Assembly: GCF_000186345.1 (NCBI RefSeq)
Contig: NC_014962.1
Coordinates: forward strand, 1,612,001 to 1,676,000
Source: Isosphaera pallida ATCC 43644
GTDB lineage: Bacteria > Planctomycetota > Planctomycetia > Isosphaerales > Isosphaeraceae
Direction: 5' to 3'
DNA length: 64,000 nt
Shown in pieces: positions 62,327 to 64,000 of the stretch. The translations under genes were made by a program, and so were the position numbers. The number at the start of each line of letters is the position of its first letter. Within the stretch, counting starts at the first letter, position 1. The notes beneath the pieces were generated by a model that saw only the letters and a program-made list of their open reading frames with translations, made no database searches and was not told the origin of the DNA.

Positions 62327-64000
62327 ATGATCGCACGATCCGGGCAACCCCGACCCTGCGAGGCTAACCCGTTGCGACCGTTGCTTTCTTCCTGGTTCTT
62401 TGGCTCTACCCCCCCAATGTCCGACTGGAACGGAGGGGCTTCATCCCCGTCGGCGGCAGTAGTGCCGGGAGCGCCGGCGTCCATCCTTCGCCCGGTCCCG
62501 GTGCTTCTTACCATCACCGAGTTGGAGGTCGGTGGAGCAGAACGGGCGCTGGTGGAATTGGCGACCCGGTTGGATCCGCAACGCTGGCGTGTCACGGTTG
62601 TCACTCTGGCGGAGCGGGGACCACTGGCCGAACCCCTGCGGGCTAGTGGAATCGAAACGGTGGCGTTGGGGTTGAACTCGATTCGACAGATCCGCCGAGG
62701 GATTCGTCAGCTGTCCCAAATCCTTCTTGAGCGACGAATCGAGCTGGTTCAGAGCTTCCTGTTTCACGCCAACCTACTCAGTCGTTGGGCTGTAGCGCGG
62801 TTGGCACGACGTCACCGCCGAGAAGGCGCAGCGCGGCGAACGACGTGGGGGGAAGCTCAGGAGGTTTGGACGCCCAAGGTGGTGCTGTCGGGAGTTCGGG
62901 TGGCCGACCCCCGCCGCTGGCGTCTTTGGCTGGATCGCCACCACCTAGATCTTTGCGCCGGTTGGGTTTGCGTGTCGGAGGGGGTCAAGCGGCAATATCT
63001 CCAGGCGGGCTTTCCCGAATCGAAGCTGTTCGTGATTCCCAATGGGGTGGACCCACAACGGTTCGTTGGACTGGACGAAGGACCGAAGGTCTTCGGTGAG
63101 GCCGCCCAGGATGGACCGGTGGCGCTATTCGTCGGCCGCCTAGAGCGGCAAAAAGGTTGGGAAACCTTGATCGAGGCCGCCGCGCGGTTGCATCGTGAGG
63201 GACCGAACTTGGCCGGGATACCCCCGCGGTGGTTCTTGGCGATCGTGGGCGACGGTCCCGACCGGGAGCGGTTGGCGCGTCGAGTTCTGACCACGCCGGG
63301 TCTGAAGGAGCGGGTCGCCATTTTGGGATTCCGCGCCGACGCCGATCGTTTGATCGCCTCGGCCGATCTGCTGGTCTCCCCCTCGCGTTGGGAGGGGATG
63401 CCCAATGTCGTTCTAGAGGCCATGGCCGCCGGCAAGCCGGTGATCGGCACGCGGGTGCAGGGAACCGAGGACCTGGTGATCCACCACGAGACCGGTCTGC
63501 TGGTTCCTCCCGACCACCCCGCCTCGCTGGCTAAGGCGATGTACGACCTGTTGCGAAGTCGTCGAATGCGGCGAGAGATGGGGATGGCTGGCCTAAGACG
63601 GGTCGTCGAACGCTTCAGCCTGGACGCGGTCGCCTTGGCCTACGATCGGCTCTGGTCGCGGTTGCTGAACTTGGACCCGCCCCCCCCTCCTCGCGCAAGC
63701 GAAGGCTCTTCTCTGAGATTTGCCCACACTGTCGTCTCGCACGCCAACGAGCCGCAGAAGATCGCCGAGGGTGTGGTGAAGACCGTCCGCTCCGAAACGG
63801 TCAACCCACCGTCAACCATTCCGGCAGGATCTTCCGTCGCACTGACCGCTCCGGCGGCGACCAACCCACCCGGCGGCGACCAACCCACCTCACACGCCGC
63901 GGCTTCAAGTTCACCCGTCGCGTCAGTTGAGCCAATCGTTCCGCTTGACGAGGTGGACGAGGTGGGTCAAGCCGCCGAATCTGCTGGGATCGCCATCGAG
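62327..64000 (+). CDS. Glycosyltransferase family 4, 3' end outside window
   Basis: An open frame from ATG 62327 (GGAGGG 8 bases before; ATG 62417 is an alternative) runs off the right edge without a stop, at least 558 codons. The GT4 domain starts at about residue 56, VLLTITELEVGGAERALVELA, with CVSEGVKRQYL near 222, IPNGVDPQRF, FVGRLERQKGWETLIEA and VGDGPDRERL. The sugar-nucleotide binding motif SRWEGMPNVVLEAMAAGKPVIGT lies near 355 and includes both glutamates. After about residue 445 the sequence becomes a Pro/Ser/Ala/Thr-rich tail, presumably a linker to something beyond the window. Likely role: cell-surface or lipid-linked polysaccharide assembly. Confidence 0.9.
   Translation, partial: MIARSGQPRPCEANPLRPLLSSWFFGSTPPMSDWNGGASSPSAAVVPGAPASILRPVPVLLTITELEVGGAERALVELATRLDPQRWRVTVVTLAERGPLAEPLRASGIETVALGLNSIRQIRRGIRQLSQILLERRIELVQSFLFHANLLSRWAVARLARRHRREGAARRTTWGEAQEVWTPKVVLSGVRVADPRRWRLWLDRHHLDLCAGWVCVSEGVKRQYLQAGFPESKLFVIPNGVDPQRFVGLDEGPKVFGEAAQDGPVALFVGRLERQKGWETLIEAAARLHREGPNLAGIPPRWFLAIVGDGPDRERLARRVLTTPGLKERVAILGFRADADRLIASADLLVSPSRWEGMPNVVLEAMAAGKPVIGTRVQGTEDLVIHHETGLLVPPDHPASLAKAMYDLLRSRRMRREMGMAGLRRVVERFSLDAVALAYDRLWSRLLNLDPPPPPRASEGSSLRFAHTVVSHANEPQKIAEGVVKTVRSETVNPPSTIPAGSSVALTAPAATNPPGGDQPTSHAAASSSPVASVEPIVPLDEVDEVGQAAESAGIAIE

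Overview
This 64 kb window is GC-rich, densely coding chromosome from a planctomycete, most likely of the Isosphaera group (Isosphaeraceae). The taxonomic call rests on gene content: a PSCyt1/PSCyt2/PSD1 plus DUF1501 cytochrome-type gene pair, a formylglycine-type sulfatase, a HYExAFE-family protein and a DUF2760 protein. The bacteriophytochrome would suit a phototactic organism. I saw no tRNA, rRNA, CRISPR array, insertion sequence or prophage. The window reads as stable core chromosome rather than an island.

Layout. 1-2.3 kb: a minus-strand gene cut by the window edge that encodes two complete-looking sulfatase domains in one frame. 2.7-3.9 kb: a DUF2760 protein and an unknown protein. 3.9-8.4 kb: fructose-1,6-bisphosphatase divergent from a three-gene NAD(P) transhydrogenase operon. 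8.4-11.9 kb: a compact biotin operon, bioB - KAS I/II-type ketosynthase - bioF. 12-18 kb: a small membrane protein, a HYExAFE putative nuclease carrying an in-frame palindromic tandem repeat, a YkgJ-type Cys-cluster protein, a homocysteine methyltransferase-like protein, an M50 protease, pterin-4a-carbinolamine dehydratase, a DUF1080-gene remnant and Sua5. 18.1-21.3 kb: two abutting photolyase-family genes, one an FeS-type photolyase and one with apparently permuted domain order. 21.5-24.8 kb: GNAT acetyltransferase, sirtuin and an EboE-like TIM barrel.

25.3-28.4 kb: argH and lysA in tandem. 28.8-32.6 kb: an exported HEAT-repeat protein with a receiver-like domain, next to a sigma-54 activator whose GAFTGA loop reads GAFTSA. 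32.8-37.7 kb: a POT peptide transporter with a large insertion, a BshC-like protein overlapping a GT2 glycosyltransferase. 38-41.2 kb: an XRE-cupin regulator divergent from tdh, followed by kbl (threonine to glycine plus acetyl-CoA). 41.5-47.3 kb: a 1388-residue bacteriophytochrome HisKA_2 kinase overlapping a receiver/kinase/receiver hybrid. 47.7-49.6 kb: an ABC-2 exporter. 49.9-54.9 kb: PSCyt/PSD1 and DUF1501 genes. 55.2-62.2 kb: methyltransferase, TPR-glycosyltransferase, an enlarged NAD-dependent DNA ligase and a GT4 glycosyltransferase. 62.3 kb to the end: a second, divergent GT4 gene that leaves the window.

The items I would follow first are the phytochrome/hybrid-kinase operon with its altered PRxSF tongue motif, the ketosynthase inside the biotin operon, the permuted photolyase and its partner with an apparent ATT start, the exported receiver-like protein beside the GAFTSA activator, the two-BRCT ligase and the double sulfatase. 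Domain names come from recognising motifs by eye. No database search was run.
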